Assembly: GCA_030019395.1 (NCBI GenBank)
Contig: JASEES010000006.1
Span: 1 to 64,000 of the forward strand
Length of the DNA stretch: 64,000 bases
Origin: Methanolinea sp.
GTDB taxonomy: Archaea; Halobacteriota; Methanomicrobia; Methanomicrobiales; Methanospirillaceae
Reading direction: 5' to 3'
Part shown: piece by piece, positions 8,941 through 17,028 of the stretch
Position numbering within the stretch: position 1 is the first letter of the stretch
How the letters are laid out: every line of letters starts with the position of its first letter
Translations under genes and position numbers: made by a program
Notes under the pieces: model-generated
The model's input: the letters and a program-made list of their open reading frames with translations, nothing else
Database searches by the model: none
What the model was told of the DNA's origin: nothing

Positions 8941-9645
8941 TCATTGCAGCCTTTTTGAATCCTTCCCTTCTCCCTGCATGAACCCTGCATTTTCCATTGC
9001 CAGGCAGATCGCTCCCCCAAGAAGGACGAGTGCAACAATCAGGTTATCGGACCGGGAATCCCAGCCTGTAAGCGGACAGAACGATCCACCCAATGCACAA
9101 ATCGTCAACCACAAAGCAGAAAAACCAAGGACGAGTGACAATCCTGCCCCATATGGCGTCCGTGCACGTCCGGCTCCGATGAGCCAGGCAAAAAGAAAGA
9201 TGAAGGCGATTCCTGCGAGCCATTCTGCAGGCTGAAGAATATCAGCGAGGATATACGGGATAATCGCAATTCTCTCTCCCGGAGGGAAAGGTCCCAGGAA
9301 TGGCCAGAACCATGTTGCAGGCGTCTGCCACATCGCGTCGAGGATCTGGTGGAGGAGAAATCCCATGCCCAGTGCAACGAGTACCCCGGTGTTCCAGGCG
9401 TATTTTCGGAGGAAGGCCCACGAAACAATCCCAAGGCCGAAAAATAACAGCCCCATCACGAGTGTATGCGAGTAAATCCTTCCGTAACCCACAGTACCCG
9501 AGATTACAAGTCCGAGTGGCTTGTCCACGAGGTCAGGGAGGATTGCGCCCACCGTGCAGGCGATAGCCATCCGCCTGTCCCCGGCAGAATATGAGAGGAG
9601 AGTACCAGGAACGATGCCCGAGAGGAGATGGCACATCACATACAT
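8941..9645 (-). CDS. YdjM/DUF457-type membrane-bound metal-dependent hydrolase
   Basis: 234 residues, mostly hydrophobic, with about six membrane helices. It carries the conserved histidine/aspartate set of the YdjM (LexA-binding inner-membrane hydrolase, DUF457) family: HLLSG at the N-terminus, ILPDLVDKPLG, SHTLV and LHQILDAMWQTP. These probably bind a metal at the membrane face. The substrate is unknown for most members. The ATG at codon 4 is an alternative start. It ends about 120 bases before the wecB start on the same strand, so the two may be co-transcribed. Confidence 0.8.
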   Translation of the reverse strand: MYVMCHLLSGIVPGTLLSYSAGDRRMAIACTVGAILPDLVDKPLGLVISGTVGYGRIYSHTLVMGLLFFGLGIVSWAFLRKYAWNTGVLVALGMGFLLHQILDAMWQTPATWFWPFLGPFPPGERIAIIPYILADILQPAEWLAGIAFIFLFAWLIGAGRARTPYGAGLSLVLGFSALWLTICALGGSFCPLTGWDSRSDNLIVALVLLGGAICLAMENAGFMQGEGKDSKRLQ

Positions 9646-9771
9646 TTGCAGAAGCTATGGGTGCAAGGGAGATATAGCGGGGCATGTCCAGCGGTATGTT
9701 ACTCTGGCGCATGAGGGCAGAGGAGTATGTATTTATGACACCCTGCATATTCCTGTAATGGAGATGCCACA

Positions 9772-10557
9772 ATGACTGCCACAGACCAGAGAATGACTTT
9801 TCATTTTTTCATCCTCCTCATTCTCATCCCTCTTATCTCCCTGCCCGTCGCAGCAGGGGATTCTCCGGGACCGGATGAGTCGATACCCGTAATGACTGCT
9901 TCCCTGTGGAACGATCGGGGGAATACGTATTCCAGCCAGTTACGATGGGATCTTGCAATAGACGCTTATTCCCATGCAATTGAACTCGATCCGGGCTTTG
10001 CCAGGGCATACTTCAACCGCGGCAAGGCATACGCGGAGCTGGGCCGCTACGACGACGCGATTGCAGACTACGAGATGGCAATCGACCGTAACCCCTCTCT
10101 CAAAGGAGTTATCGAACATTTCCTCGATACTGCAGTCAGGAACCGTTACGTGACCATTCCGGGTGAGGCGTTGCTCAAGGGGACACTGCTCCCGGGTGGA
10201 CAATTCCTTGCAGTTGATAACACAAAAGGTACGTCCGACGTTGTGGTTGCCCTGACCCCGAGGGGTCAGCGGGGGGCTATCCTCGCGGTATACGTTGCAA
10301 AGGGGCATTCACACCGGTTTGACCAGGTCGTTCCGCCCGGGATATACGATGTCTATATAACAACCGGGGAACGCTGGAACCCGAAAGAAAAGGCATTCGC
10401 AGTCGAGACAGGCTACCTGATGTGGAAAGCACCCCAGGTCTTTGCAGGGTCCGGGAACAGCGGACTCACCCTGACCTTCATTCAGTGGTACCCGCCATCG
10501 TCCTGGTGGGACCCGGCACTGATACCCATCAACCCCGAGCAGTTCCCGGTAGTGTAG
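9772..10557 (+). CDS. secreted TPR protein
   Basis: 261 residues. A signal peptide (FFILLILIPLISLPVAAGD) is followed by two tetratricopeptide repeats at about residues 45-110 (NDRGNTYSSQLRWDLAIDAY; AYFNRGKAYAELGRYDDAI). A C-terminal region of about 140 residues is rich in beta-type sequence and Trp/Tyr/Pro (QWYPPSSWWDP) and I do not recognise it. The start is supported by GGAG about 9 bases upstream and a TATA-like TATTTATG around 9730. Probably an extracytoplasmic scaffold; the partner is unknown. Confidence 0.75.
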   Translation: MTATDQRMTFHFFILLILIPLISLPVAAGDSPGPDESIPVMTASLWNDRGNTYSSQLRWDLAIDAYSHAIELDPGFARAYFNRGKAYAELGRYDDAIADYEMAIDRNPSLKGVIEHFLDTAVRNRYVTIPGEALLKGTLLPGGQFLAVDNTKGTSDVVVALTPRGQRGAILAVYVAKGHSHRFDQVVPPGIYDVYITTGERWNPKEKAFAVETGYLMWKAPQVFAGSGNSGLTLTFIQWYPPSSWWDPALIPINPEQFPVV

Positions 10558-10570
10558 GGAATATTCTATC

Positions 10571-10579
10571 TTTTTTTTT
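10571..10579 (+). terminator. oligo-T terminator after the TPR gene
   Basis: Run of nine T bases 13 bases after the stop codon, typical of archaeal intrinsic termination, which needs only a T-rich tract. Confidence 0.5.
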
Positions 10580-10774
10580 AAAAGGTAACCGGAGGATTAT
10601 CAGCAGCGACAGGAGACCCCTCCATGTTTTTTTTCTGCTTTAAAGTTCTGCATACCAATTCATGGTATCACAGACCACGTTTTTTTTGCCGGTGGCCACT
10701 TTCCGTGGGAAAGAGGGAGAGGAACCGACGATGATTGATTTTTTCTGATGCGAAAAAAAGGAAAAAGGATCTTT

Positions 10775-12109
10775 TCACCGTCTCCTTCCCCATACTACCA
10801 ACACGGGGATCCCCATGCCGAGCAGGGCAAGAACTGCCGGGAGCGGGGCCTTCGTCGGGGTTATGGTCGGGGAGGGTGAAAGTGTTGCATCTACGGGCGT
10901 CTGGGTGTCCCTGTTGACCTGAATAGTTGCCCTCCAGTCGGTATAGCCGGGATGGGTCAGGAGGACGGTGTGCATACCAGGGGGAACCGAAGGGATGACG
11001 AGCGGAGTAATTCCCATGTACTCGTTGTCCAGGTATACGCTCGCCCCGGCGGGATTTGACTGGACGGACAGCGAACCCGTACCAGAGACCTGGGTTGGAG
11101 TGGGGGTGACAGAGAGTGTCTGGGAGACCCTCGTCGTCTCACCGGAGTTGACCAACACGTTCCCTATCCAGTCCTGGAAGCCCGAGAGGGATATCCTGAC
11201 CTGGTGGTACCCCGGGGGGAGTCCGGATGCAAGCTGCGGCGAAGGGCCATAGTATGTCCCGTCAACGTAGACACTTGCACCAGAGGGGACAGACGTGACA
11301 TAGATGGAACCGGTCGCAGGAGTGATTGGGGAAAGTGATGCAAAGACCTGTGTATTCAGGCCGGAACTGACTGATGTTGTCGTACTCCATACCTGGTACC
11401 CGGACTTGCTCACCTGGACCGTATGGAGACCGGGAAGCACGTTATCGAACGTGCAGGGTGTGACCTTTGACTGCGCGCCGTCGAGAACAGCAGTCGCACC
11501 AGAGGGTGATGACGTCACGGTGATGCTCCCGTAAGTCTGGACAGGCTGCAATGTTGCCGTCACGTAAACGGTCTCGTCCTCGCCGGGGTTGCCGGGCTGG
11601 TAACTGCTCCACTCCTGGTAGCCGGAGAGCACGAGCCGGATGGTATGCCCCGGCGTCCCCGTTGTCGAAACGGTTACGGTGAGCGGGGTGGTCCCCTTGT
11701 ATGAATCATCGAAGTAGACTGATGCTCCCGAAGGGCTGGAGGATATCCTGTAATATCCTTTACCCCCACCCGGCATGGGTTGGAGCGTCGCGCTGATGTG
11801 GATCGTCTCACCCTCGAAGGGATTGCCCTCATACGTATCGGTCCATTCAGTGTAGCCGGTCTTGGTGATCCGGATCGAATGGGACGGGGTTCCTGTTGTG
11901 GAAACAGGAATTGTGACAGGGGTCTCGCCCCGGTATGTCCCGTCAAAGTAGACCGTTGCACCCGACGGGGAAGACGAGATCTGGAAATATCCCGTGCCGC
12001 CACCGATCATGGCAGAGACCTGTCCCGTGCATGCCACCAGGGCGATGGCAAGCAGGATAACAGCAGGAATCGAACGTAAAGAGAAGGACACCATGGATAC
12101 ATTCCTCAT
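10775..12109 (-). CDS. PEGA-repeat surface protein (five repeats)
   Basis: 444 residues. A signal peptide (PAVILLAIALVACTGQVSA) is followed by five PEGA domains of about 70 residues, each starting with a form of G-S(I/L)-V-S-PSGA-VY-DG and ending in GY-W. Repeats 1 and 2 are closest to each other, sharing the insert VSTTGTP. A Pro/Thr linker (SPSPTITPTKAPLP) and a C-terminal membrane helix ending in GRRR complete the protein. PEGA proteins are abundant in methanogen envelopes and probably bind surface polymers. The ATG at codon 6 (12094) has GAGGA upstream and is an equally good start. A TATA-like TTTTTATAG lies at about 12140-12150. Confidence 0.85.
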   Translation of the reverse strand: MRNVSMVSFSLRSIPAVILLAIALVACTGQVSAMIGGGTGYFQISSSPSGATVYFDGTYRGETPVTIPVSTTGTPSHSIRITKTGYTEWTDTYEGNPFEGETIHISATLQPMPGGGKGYYRISSSPSGASVYFDDSYKGTTPLTVTVSTTGTPGHTIRLVLSGYQEWSSYQPGNPGEDETVYVTATLQPVQTYGSITVTSSPSGATAVLDGAQSKVTPCTFDNVLPGLHTVQVSKSGYQVWSTTTSVSSGLNTQVFASLSPITPATGSIYVTSVPSGASVYVDGTYYGPSPQLASGLPPGYHQVRISLSGFQDWIGNVLVNSGETTRVSQTLSVTPTPTQVSGTGSLSVQSNPAGASVYLDNEYMGITPLVIPSVPPGMHTVLLTHPGYTDWRATIQVNRDTQTPVDATLSPSPTITPTKAPLPAVLALLGMGIPVLVVWGRRR

Positions 12110-12252
12110 GTTTTCATATCTGGATTGCTGCAGAGACTATAAAAATCATGCATAAAACAGCTTCATGATACCTTTCATTTTCCAGGTCTCCCCCGAAAAA
12201 TACTATGTGGTTTTACGGTCAATATCCGGAAAATAATTTTTGGAGGAAAATC

Positions 12253-13494
12253 GTGGAAGATTTTCATCAAAAAGTTCCATCAAAGCGCCAGGAACTCGAT
12301 ATTGCACTCGAGGCTGTCATCCTGCTTGTGCTCTCGGTCTTCATGCTCCTCTTTGGTGTCCTCCTCTTTTTCATCCACACCGGCGATCTGCCCTATGCAC
12401 CGGACAGCACCTACGGACTCTTTCTCGTTATCGTTTCCCTGCAGGTCATCACCATGGGCAGGACCCCGTTTGGCGACGTTCGCCGATCCTGGCTTGTCAC
12501 CATCGTGGGGATCTCGGCCTCGGTCATCGGCATGGGTGCCTGTTTTATCCCGGAATCCCTCTCGGCCCTTGTCAGGATCCTTGTCGGCGTGCTGCTCTTG
12601 TCCGGAGGTGCGGTCCTCCTTTTTCAGCTTGCTTCCCGCAGGGACAGGGCTCCAGCGTGGCTGAAGGTTCCCGGCATCCTCCGGCACCTCACGCTTGCAT
12701 GCGCCCTCGTGTACCTCATGGCTTTTATTCTCGGCCTCGTCACGATCCTGCCTGCTCTCACGACCGACTGGCTGACCGCAGTCTTCCTCATCGTTTATGG
12801 TATAAGCCTCCTCTACCTTGCATGGTGTATCCAGGTCGTCAGGAAGGAATACCCCGAAAGTTCCCTGCCACCATCCACGGGACCGTCCGAAGAACGACAC
12901 TTCTTCCTCCTCCGGGAGGCACCTCTCACCTTCACGACAGCTCTCCTTGTCTTCCTCGGTGTGCTCCTTGCGTTCCTGGCAGTCCTTCTCGTGCCAATCA
13001 CCATGGGAACGCTCCCCTTCTCTCCCGATGGCCAGTTCGGTCTCCTGCTCGTTATCATGGCGATCCAGGTGCTTGCAGTGGGGGAGACACCAGTCGGCCG
13101 GTTCCGGCGCTCGTGGACGCTTGTCACGATCGGTCTTGCCTTCGTTGCACTGGGCGTCTTTTCCTGCATTGTCCCGGGTATCATGACCGATGTGCTCCGG
13201 ATCATGCTCGGAATACTGAACATCGCCGGTGGGATCGTTCCTCTGGCCATCCGGATTTTCCCCCTCCTGCAGCAGATGGGAACCCCGAAGGCGCCCCCCG
13301 TCCCGATTCCCACCCCTTTGAGAAACCTGCTCCTCACCCAGACAGTCCTCAACATCGTGAGCATACTCTTTGGCACATCCATGCTCCTTCCGGGACTCAT
13401 CCCGGGCATGGTGACAGCAGCGATTCTCTTCTGCAATGGGATTCTGCTTTTTGTCCTTGCACGGATTCTCTCCACCCTGCCATCAGCGGCGTGA
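12253..13494 (+). CDS. integral membrane protein with internal duplication
   Basis: 413 residues, about 12 hydrophobic segments. The two halves match each other: DLPYAPDSTYGLFLVIVSLQ against TLPFSPDGQFGLLLVIMAIQ, GRTPFGDVRRSW against GETPVGRFRRSW, and the glycine-rich helix after each. The protein therefore arose by duplication of a six-helix unit. No catalytic or transport signature is recognised. The GTG at 12253 is preferred because GGAGG lies six bases upstream (12242-12246); an in-frame ATG at 12205 is the alternative. It is the last chromosomal gene before the integrated element. Confidence 0.7.
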   Translation: MEDFHQKVPSKRQELDIALEAVILLVLSVFMLLFGVLLFFIHTGDLPYAPDSTYGLFLVIVSLQVITMGRTPFGDVRRSWLVTIVGISASVIGMGACFIPESLSALVRILVGVLLLSGGAVLLFQLASRRDRAPAWLKVPGILRHLTLACALVYLMAFILGLVTILPALTTDWLTAVFLIVYGISLLYLAWCIQVVRKEYPESSLPPSTGPSEERHFFLLREAPLTFTTALLVFLGVLLAFLAVLLVPITMGTLPFSPDGQFGLLLVIMAIQVLAVGETPVGRFRRSWTLVTIGLAFVALGVFSCIVPGIMTDVLRIMLGILNIAGGIVPLAIRIFPLLQQMGTPKAPPVPIPTPLRNLLLTQTVLNIVSILFGTSMLLPGLIPGMVTAAILFCNGILLFVLARILSTLPSAA

Positions 13495-13654
13495 GAGACA
13501 ACCCTCTTTTTTCGCGCATTGACCGTGGTTTTCGGAAGAGAGAGATGAAATGCTGAAAGGGGGAATAACCCTGAATTAAATATTCTGCATGACAATAATT
13601 CTTGGAACAAAACTCCGGATGGATTTTTGTTCAATCGAGAGGAAATCAGGTGTA

Positions 13655-13665
13655 TACCCCCGTAG
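13655..13665 (+). repeat. left attachment core (attL candidate)
   Basis: TACCCCCGTAG, identical to 24527-24537. It lies just upstream of the likely integrase start and downstream of the last chromosomal gene, where an integration junction is expected. Confidence 0.65.
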
Positions 13666-13723
13666 GGTTCCAGACTCATTGACCACTACACTAATGTATC
13701 ATTACGTGGGATCTCTTTTCTTG

Positions 13724-14872
13724 ATGGACTCTGAAGAGGAACTGATCTCCCGATACTTCGAGGAACGACAAGCACACCGCGGCACCCGGGAACAGAGCGT
13801 GAACGCACGGCGATATGAGTTATCGTTTGTTCTGAACCTTTTGCACAAGGCCGGGAAAAGACTGGATACCATCACCACACAGGACGCACTTGGAGTATTC
13901 CGGGCGATCCGGTCTATGGGACCTGTTGACGAGGGCGGTGATGGGACATTATCCCGGAACTATAGCCGCCGCGTGATAGTTACGTTCAAATCGTTTTTAA
14001 CTTGGTATGCGGATAACGGCGGCCGTATCGACACCAGGAAGATAAAACCTGTCAAGGCTCCGGGTATGGACTTCGCCGCCAAAAAGAAAGAGGACCTGCT
14101 AACGCGAGAAGAAATAGAACGAGTCCTTACCGCATGCACCACGTCACGCGATCGGGCCATTATCGCGACGTTATACGACGGGTCCCTTCGCCCTGGTGAA
14201 GTGGTCGGGTTGAAATGGGGCGACCTTATCCGGGACGATTACGGAATACGCATAGTCCTTAAAACCCCCAAAACTGGAAAGGAACGGCCGATACGGTTTG
14301 TTTTTGCCGTCCCGTATATCAACCAGTGGGAAAACGATTATCCTCTTCCAATCGCCCCCACGGCCCCGGTTTTCCTGCAAACCGTGAGGCACTCGCATAA
14401 CTACGCGCCGTTAACCTACGCCGGCCTTGCCAAAACAATATCCCGCCTTCGAAAAAGGACCGGGATTAATAAATTAACCCCATCAATTTTCCGGCCCTCG
14501 AAAATCACGCATGATGTTGAAGAAGGGACTGATTTGCAATACGTCATGTTAAAAAACTGGGGGACAATGAGGACGCCGATGATCGACGTCTACGCGAAAC
14601 CGGGAAAAGACTATGTGGACCGGGTGGCGTTGGAAAAATCGGGTATTGCGCAGAAAAAACCCGCGAAGAAGACGGTCACGCTCGCCCCCAAGGTATGCCC
14701 GGAGTGTCAGACTTTGAACCCGGCAAATGCGGCATATTGTGTGACTTGCGGATACGGACTCACACCGGATACCAGGGCACGTAGGGGGACGGTCTTGGAT
14801 GTCCTCGCAGACCTGGCAACGAAGGACCCCGAAGGATTCATGGATGCGCTGAAGACATTGAAGAAATCATGA
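13724..14872 (+). CDS. element integrase, tyrosine recombinase with C-terminal zinc ribbon
   Basis: 382 residues from the ATG at 13724 (MDSEEELISRYF); an ATG at 13694 is also inside the element, and the frame is open further left. The N-terminal SAM-like domain precedes the catalytic part: Arg in DGSLRPGEVVGLKWGDL, Lys in LKTPKTGKERPI, an altered box II (PSIFRPSKITH, where HxxR is usual), Trp in LKNWGTM in place of the LGH His, and the nucleophile Tyr in MIDVYAKPG. A zinc ribbon follows (CPECQ...CVTCG). Archaeal integrases of this type with a C-terminal ribbon are common in plasmids and proviruses. Its position next to the left core implies that it made the insertion. Confidence 0.85.
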   Translation: MDSEEELISRYFEERQAHRGTREQSVNARRYELSFVLNLLHKAGKRLDTITTQDALGVFRAIRSMGPVDEGGDGTLSRNYSRRVIVTFKSFLTWYADNGGRIDTRKIKPVKAPGMDFAAKKKEDLLTREEIERVLTACTTSRDRAIIATLYDGSLRPGEVVGLKWGDLIRDDYGIRIVLKTPKTGKERPIRFVFAVPYINQWENDYPLPIAPTAPVFLQTVRHSHNYAPLTYAGLAKTISRLRKRTGINKLTPSIFRPSKITHDVEEGTDLQYVMLKNWGTMRTPMIDVYAKPGKDYVDRVALEKSGIAQKKPAKKTVTLAPKVCPECQTLNPANAAYCVTCGYGLTPDTRARRGTVLDVLADLATKDPEGFMDALKTLKKS

Positions 14873-15397
14873 AGGTTGGCAGGGATCTGTATCAGGGATG
14901 GCTTTATTCATGATTTGTTTCATGTATTCCTCACTATTCCGTTCGAGTTCCGCTGCTCGTTCCTTCAATGTTTTTAGTGGGTCTTTTATTCCAAGTTCGC
15001 TCAAAATAAGTTGTGCTGCAAGATCTCTGGTTGTCAATTTCATAACCAGTTTGTAGAGTTTTTTACTATCAGCAAAAAGAACGTCGCGGGTTTGGGGGAT
15101 CACTCCGATTTTTATTCGATAAAAGAGGGGCCGTTTACCAGGTTCTTGTAGATTCTTTTCGCATCGTTTTTGTTCAATAAGATCGGCATCTGTCATTGCT
15201 TTCAGTAGACGATTTAGGGTGGTGCTGTGTGGGATCTCCCCCGTCTCCACCAATGCAGAATGAAGATCCCGGGCTCGGACCCATCCCCCATTCTGGTCAC
15301 GATGCTCGAGGAGATATTTAATGATTAATTCTGTGTAGATACGCTGCTCGTCTCCCTTCCTTGTCTTTAGGAAGTCATGAACGCGATCATACACCAT
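14867..15397 (-). CDS. winged-helix regulator of the element
   Basis: 176 residues. A winged-helix-like N-terminal half (IIKYLLEHRDQNGGWVRARD, then STTLNRLLKAMTDADLIEQ) resembles archaeal DNA-binding repressors. The C-terminal part is helical and charged (LKTLKERAAELERNSEEYM), suggesting a dimerising coiled coil. The start at 15397 is chosen because a TATA box (15421-15430 on this strand) lies about 25 bases upstream, giving a leaderless mRNA; the frame stays open to 15475. It is divergent from the ribbon-helix-helix gene across a repeat-bearing intergenic region. This arrangement is typical of a maintenance switch. Confidence 0.7.
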   Translation of the reverse strand: MVYDRVHDFLKTRKGDEQRIYTELIIKYLLEHRDQNGGWVRARDLHSALVETGEIPHSTTLNRLLKAMTDADLIEQKRCEKNLQEPGKRPLFYRIKIGVIPQTRDVLFADSKKLYKLVMKLTTRDLAAQLILSELGIKDPLKTLKERAAELERNSEEYMKQIMNKAIPDTDPCQPS

Positions 15398-15420
15398 TTC
15401 CTCATAGTTGAACACTTTAA

Positions 15421-15430
15421 CTTTTATATT
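15421..15430 (-). promoter_or_regulatory. TATA box of the winged-helix regulator gene
   Basis: AATATAAAAG on the minus strand, about 25-30 bases before the ATG at 15397, so the transcript should be leaderless. The adjoining 12-base repeat overlaps its upstream edge. Confidence 0.6.
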
Positions 15431-15464
15431 ATTACACAATGGTATGTGAAATTTATTACACAAT
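15429..15464. repeat. paired operator-like direct repeats
   Basis: TTATTACACAAT occurs exactly at 15429-15440 and again at 15453-15464, with starts 24 bases apart. The first copy touches the TATA box of the winged-helix gene and the second lies between the two divergent promoters. Likely binding sites for one of the two flanking regulators; which one is not known. Confidence 0.6.
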
Positions 15465-15482
15465 AGACAGTCCAACGTGAAA

Positions 15483-15492
15483 TTTTATATAG
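15483..15492 (+). promoter_or_regulatory. TATA box of the main element operon
   Basis: TTTTATATAG about 33 bases before the ATG of the ribbon-helix-helix gene. It leaves a short leader that contains the GAGG ribosome binding site at 15513-15516. Confidence 0.5.
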
Positions 15493-15524
15493 GAATAAAA
15501 TAACTATATATTGAGGCGATTAAA

Positions 15525-15692
15525 ATGGCCAAACGGTTCGTCGGGCTCAGTCTTGAGACGAGCACCTTAAAAGCCCTGGATAGCTTCCGGGGCGACATTC
15601 CGAGGAGCAGGATCATTGAGAGATTGCTTCAAGAACGACTAAAATTAGAATCCCCGTCCTCACAGCTTGCAGGCGTAGGAGACGGGGAATGA
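15525..15692 (+). CDS. ribbon-helix-helix DNA-binding protein, 55 aa
   Basis: Read directly from the bases. It has a beta strand (KRFVGLSLE), a first helix (STLKALDSFRG), the turn and a second helix (PRSRIIERLLQERLK), which is the MetJ/Arc/CopG fold. A Ser/Gly tail follows. GAGG at 15513-15516 supports the ATG. It is the first gene of the main rightward operon and faces the divergent winged-helix regulator, so it probably controls element copy number or the choice between integration and replication. That role is inference. Confidence 0.75.
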   Translation: MAKRFVGLSLETSTLKALDSFRGDIPRSRIIERLLQERLKLESPSSQLAGVGDGE

Positions 15693-15710
15693 TCACATTG
15701 GGGCGATCAG

Positions 15711-15878
15711 ATGAATATAGACACTTCGAAGTCTAAAAGTTATTCTCTCCCCCTCAAGGTCACCCAGGAAGACATCGAGCACCTTCCGCCCCTCGAGCGT
15801 ATTTTTGCAGAATTTTTGATCCGAACCAGGCCAGGCGAGGTTTTCGTTCTTGTCGACGACGAGGGGGCGGGTCATTGA
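15711..15878 (+). CDS. small unknown element protein, 55 aa
   Basis: Begins MNIDTSKSKSYSLPLKVTQE and ends VFVLVDDEGAGH. Acidic, probably folded, no recognised family. It starts 18 bases after the ribbon-helix-helix gene in the same operon, and its TGA overlaps the TTG start of the next frame (TTGA). Confidence 0.55.
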   Translation: MNIDTSKSKSYSLPLKVTQEDIEHLPPLERIFAEFLIRTRPGEVFVLVDDEGAGH

Positions 15879-16105
15879 GGCCGCGGGGCAGAAATCCCGC
15901 ACACCGGGCCAGATTCCTGGTCGAGCAGGTGAAAACAGGCTCTCTTACGACCCGTGGACAGTGGACGCGGTTCGCTGACGAACTACACTGCCTCCCTGGC
16001 GGGTTGCTTTTGTGGGTTCTCCGGGAGATCCGCCCGCACCTCGGGGACGAGGCCGTTTCCTACATCATGCAATGGCCGGGTAAAGCGCAGGGGGTGACGA
16101 TGTGA
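15875..16105 (+). CDS. small basic element protein, 76 aa
   Basis: The TTG start at 15875 overlaps the preceding stop as TTGA, and its own TGA overlaps the ATG of the topoisomerase-like gene as TGATG, so translation is probably coupled on both sides. The sequence is Arg-rich at the N-terminus (RPRGRNPAHRARFLVEQVKT) with a hydrophobic helix LPGGLLLWVLREI. No family recognised. A start further in cannot be excluded. Confidence 0.5.
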   Translation: MRPRGRNPAHRARFLVEQVKTGSLTTRGQWTRFADELHCLPGGLLLWVLREIRPHLGDEAVSYIMQWPGKAQGVTM

Positions 16106-17028
16106 TGGGGGATATCGAGGCGGCAGTAACCACCGACCCTTATCGAACATGTTCGATAAGGAAGAGAACCCGACGATCACCTAAGGATCTCAATACCATC
16201 CTGGCTGCCTGCCGGGCTATTATTGCTGAAGAAAAGACCGTTACCTTAAGGCATCTGTTCTATCGTCTTGTTTCCCTTGGACTGATTGAAAAAACCGAAA
16301 AAGAATATGGGAGGTTGTCATTTTACACGATGAAATGGAGGAGAAATGGATCAATCCCTTGGACCTCCTTTGTGGATTCTTCACGCTGGTATCATGGCGT
16401 AGAGGTATTTGATAACCTTGCCGATGCCCTTGAAAACTCAAAACGATGTTTTCGCCGCAATCTCTGGCAATCCCAAAAAGTCTATATCGAGATATGGACC
16501 GAGAAAGACGCGATCGCAGCTATCGCACAGCAAGCAGCAGAACCTTTTGGCGTTCCTGTATTTCCTATGAAGGGATTCGTATCGGGTTCGGCTCTCTATT
16601 CCATCGCACAAGCAATTAAATATCAACAGAGTTGTGGGAAAACGGTTTATGTCTACCATCTCGGGGATTGGGACCCATCCGGTAAATGCATCGATGAGAG
16701 CACGGTGAAAAATCTTCGTGAAGATCATGGCGTCGTATTCAATTTCAGTCGGTTAGCAGTCACACCCGAGCAAATAAAGCAATACGACCTCCTCACGCGA
16801 CCTACGAAGAAAACAGATCCGAGATCGAAGTCCTTCCAGGGGGAGAGTGTCGAAGTGGACGCCCTGCCACCTCACATTATCCGAGATCTCGTTGAGTGGT
16901 GTATCTCCCATCATATTGAATCCCAAGCGTGGCTGCGTGAGATGGAAATTGAGGCCATGGAGAAAAAGATGTTCGACCGCATGACCGAGGCCTTAGATAG
17001 GGGGGACTTTGAGGGGGTGACGGTGTGA
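16105..17028 (+). CDS. topoisomerase VI A-subunit-like protein (Mini-A type), no B subunit
   Basis: 307 residues with the Spo11/TopVI-A order. A winged-helix segment has the candidate catalytic Tyr53 in TVTLRHLFYRLV. A TOPRIM domain follows with Glu133 (WTEKDAI) and the DxD pair Asp188/Asp190 (HLGDWDPSG). It is shorter than the roughly 360-residue cellular A subunit. No GHKL ATPase (B subunit) is encoded in the element. Such solo A-like proteins in mobile elements have been described as Mini-A. They may nick or cleave DNA for replication or recombination; the activity is unproven. GGGGTGA lies eight bases before the ATG. It is coupled to the helicase gene by a GTGA overlap. Confidence 0.8.
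   Translation: MGDIEAAVTTDPYRTCSIRKRTRRSPKDLNTILAACRAIIAEEKTVTLRHLFYRLVSLGLIEKTEKEYGRLSFYTMKWRRNGSIPWTSFVDSSRWYHGVEVFDNLADALENSKRCFRRNLWQSQKVYIEIWTEKDAIAAIAQQAAEPFGVPVFPMKGFVSGSALYSIAQAIKYQQSCGKTVYVYHLGDWDPSGKCIDESTVKNLREDHGVVFNFSRLAVTPEQIKQYDLLTRPTKKTDPRSKSFQGESVEVDALPPHIIRDLVEWCISHHIESQAWLREMEIEAMEKKMFDRMTEALDRGDFEGVTV

Noticed and set aside
12240-13556. 438-residue Pro/His/Arg-rich frame overlapping the duplicated membrane protein
   Set aside because: Composition is that of an out-of-frame reading of a hydrophobic protein gene.
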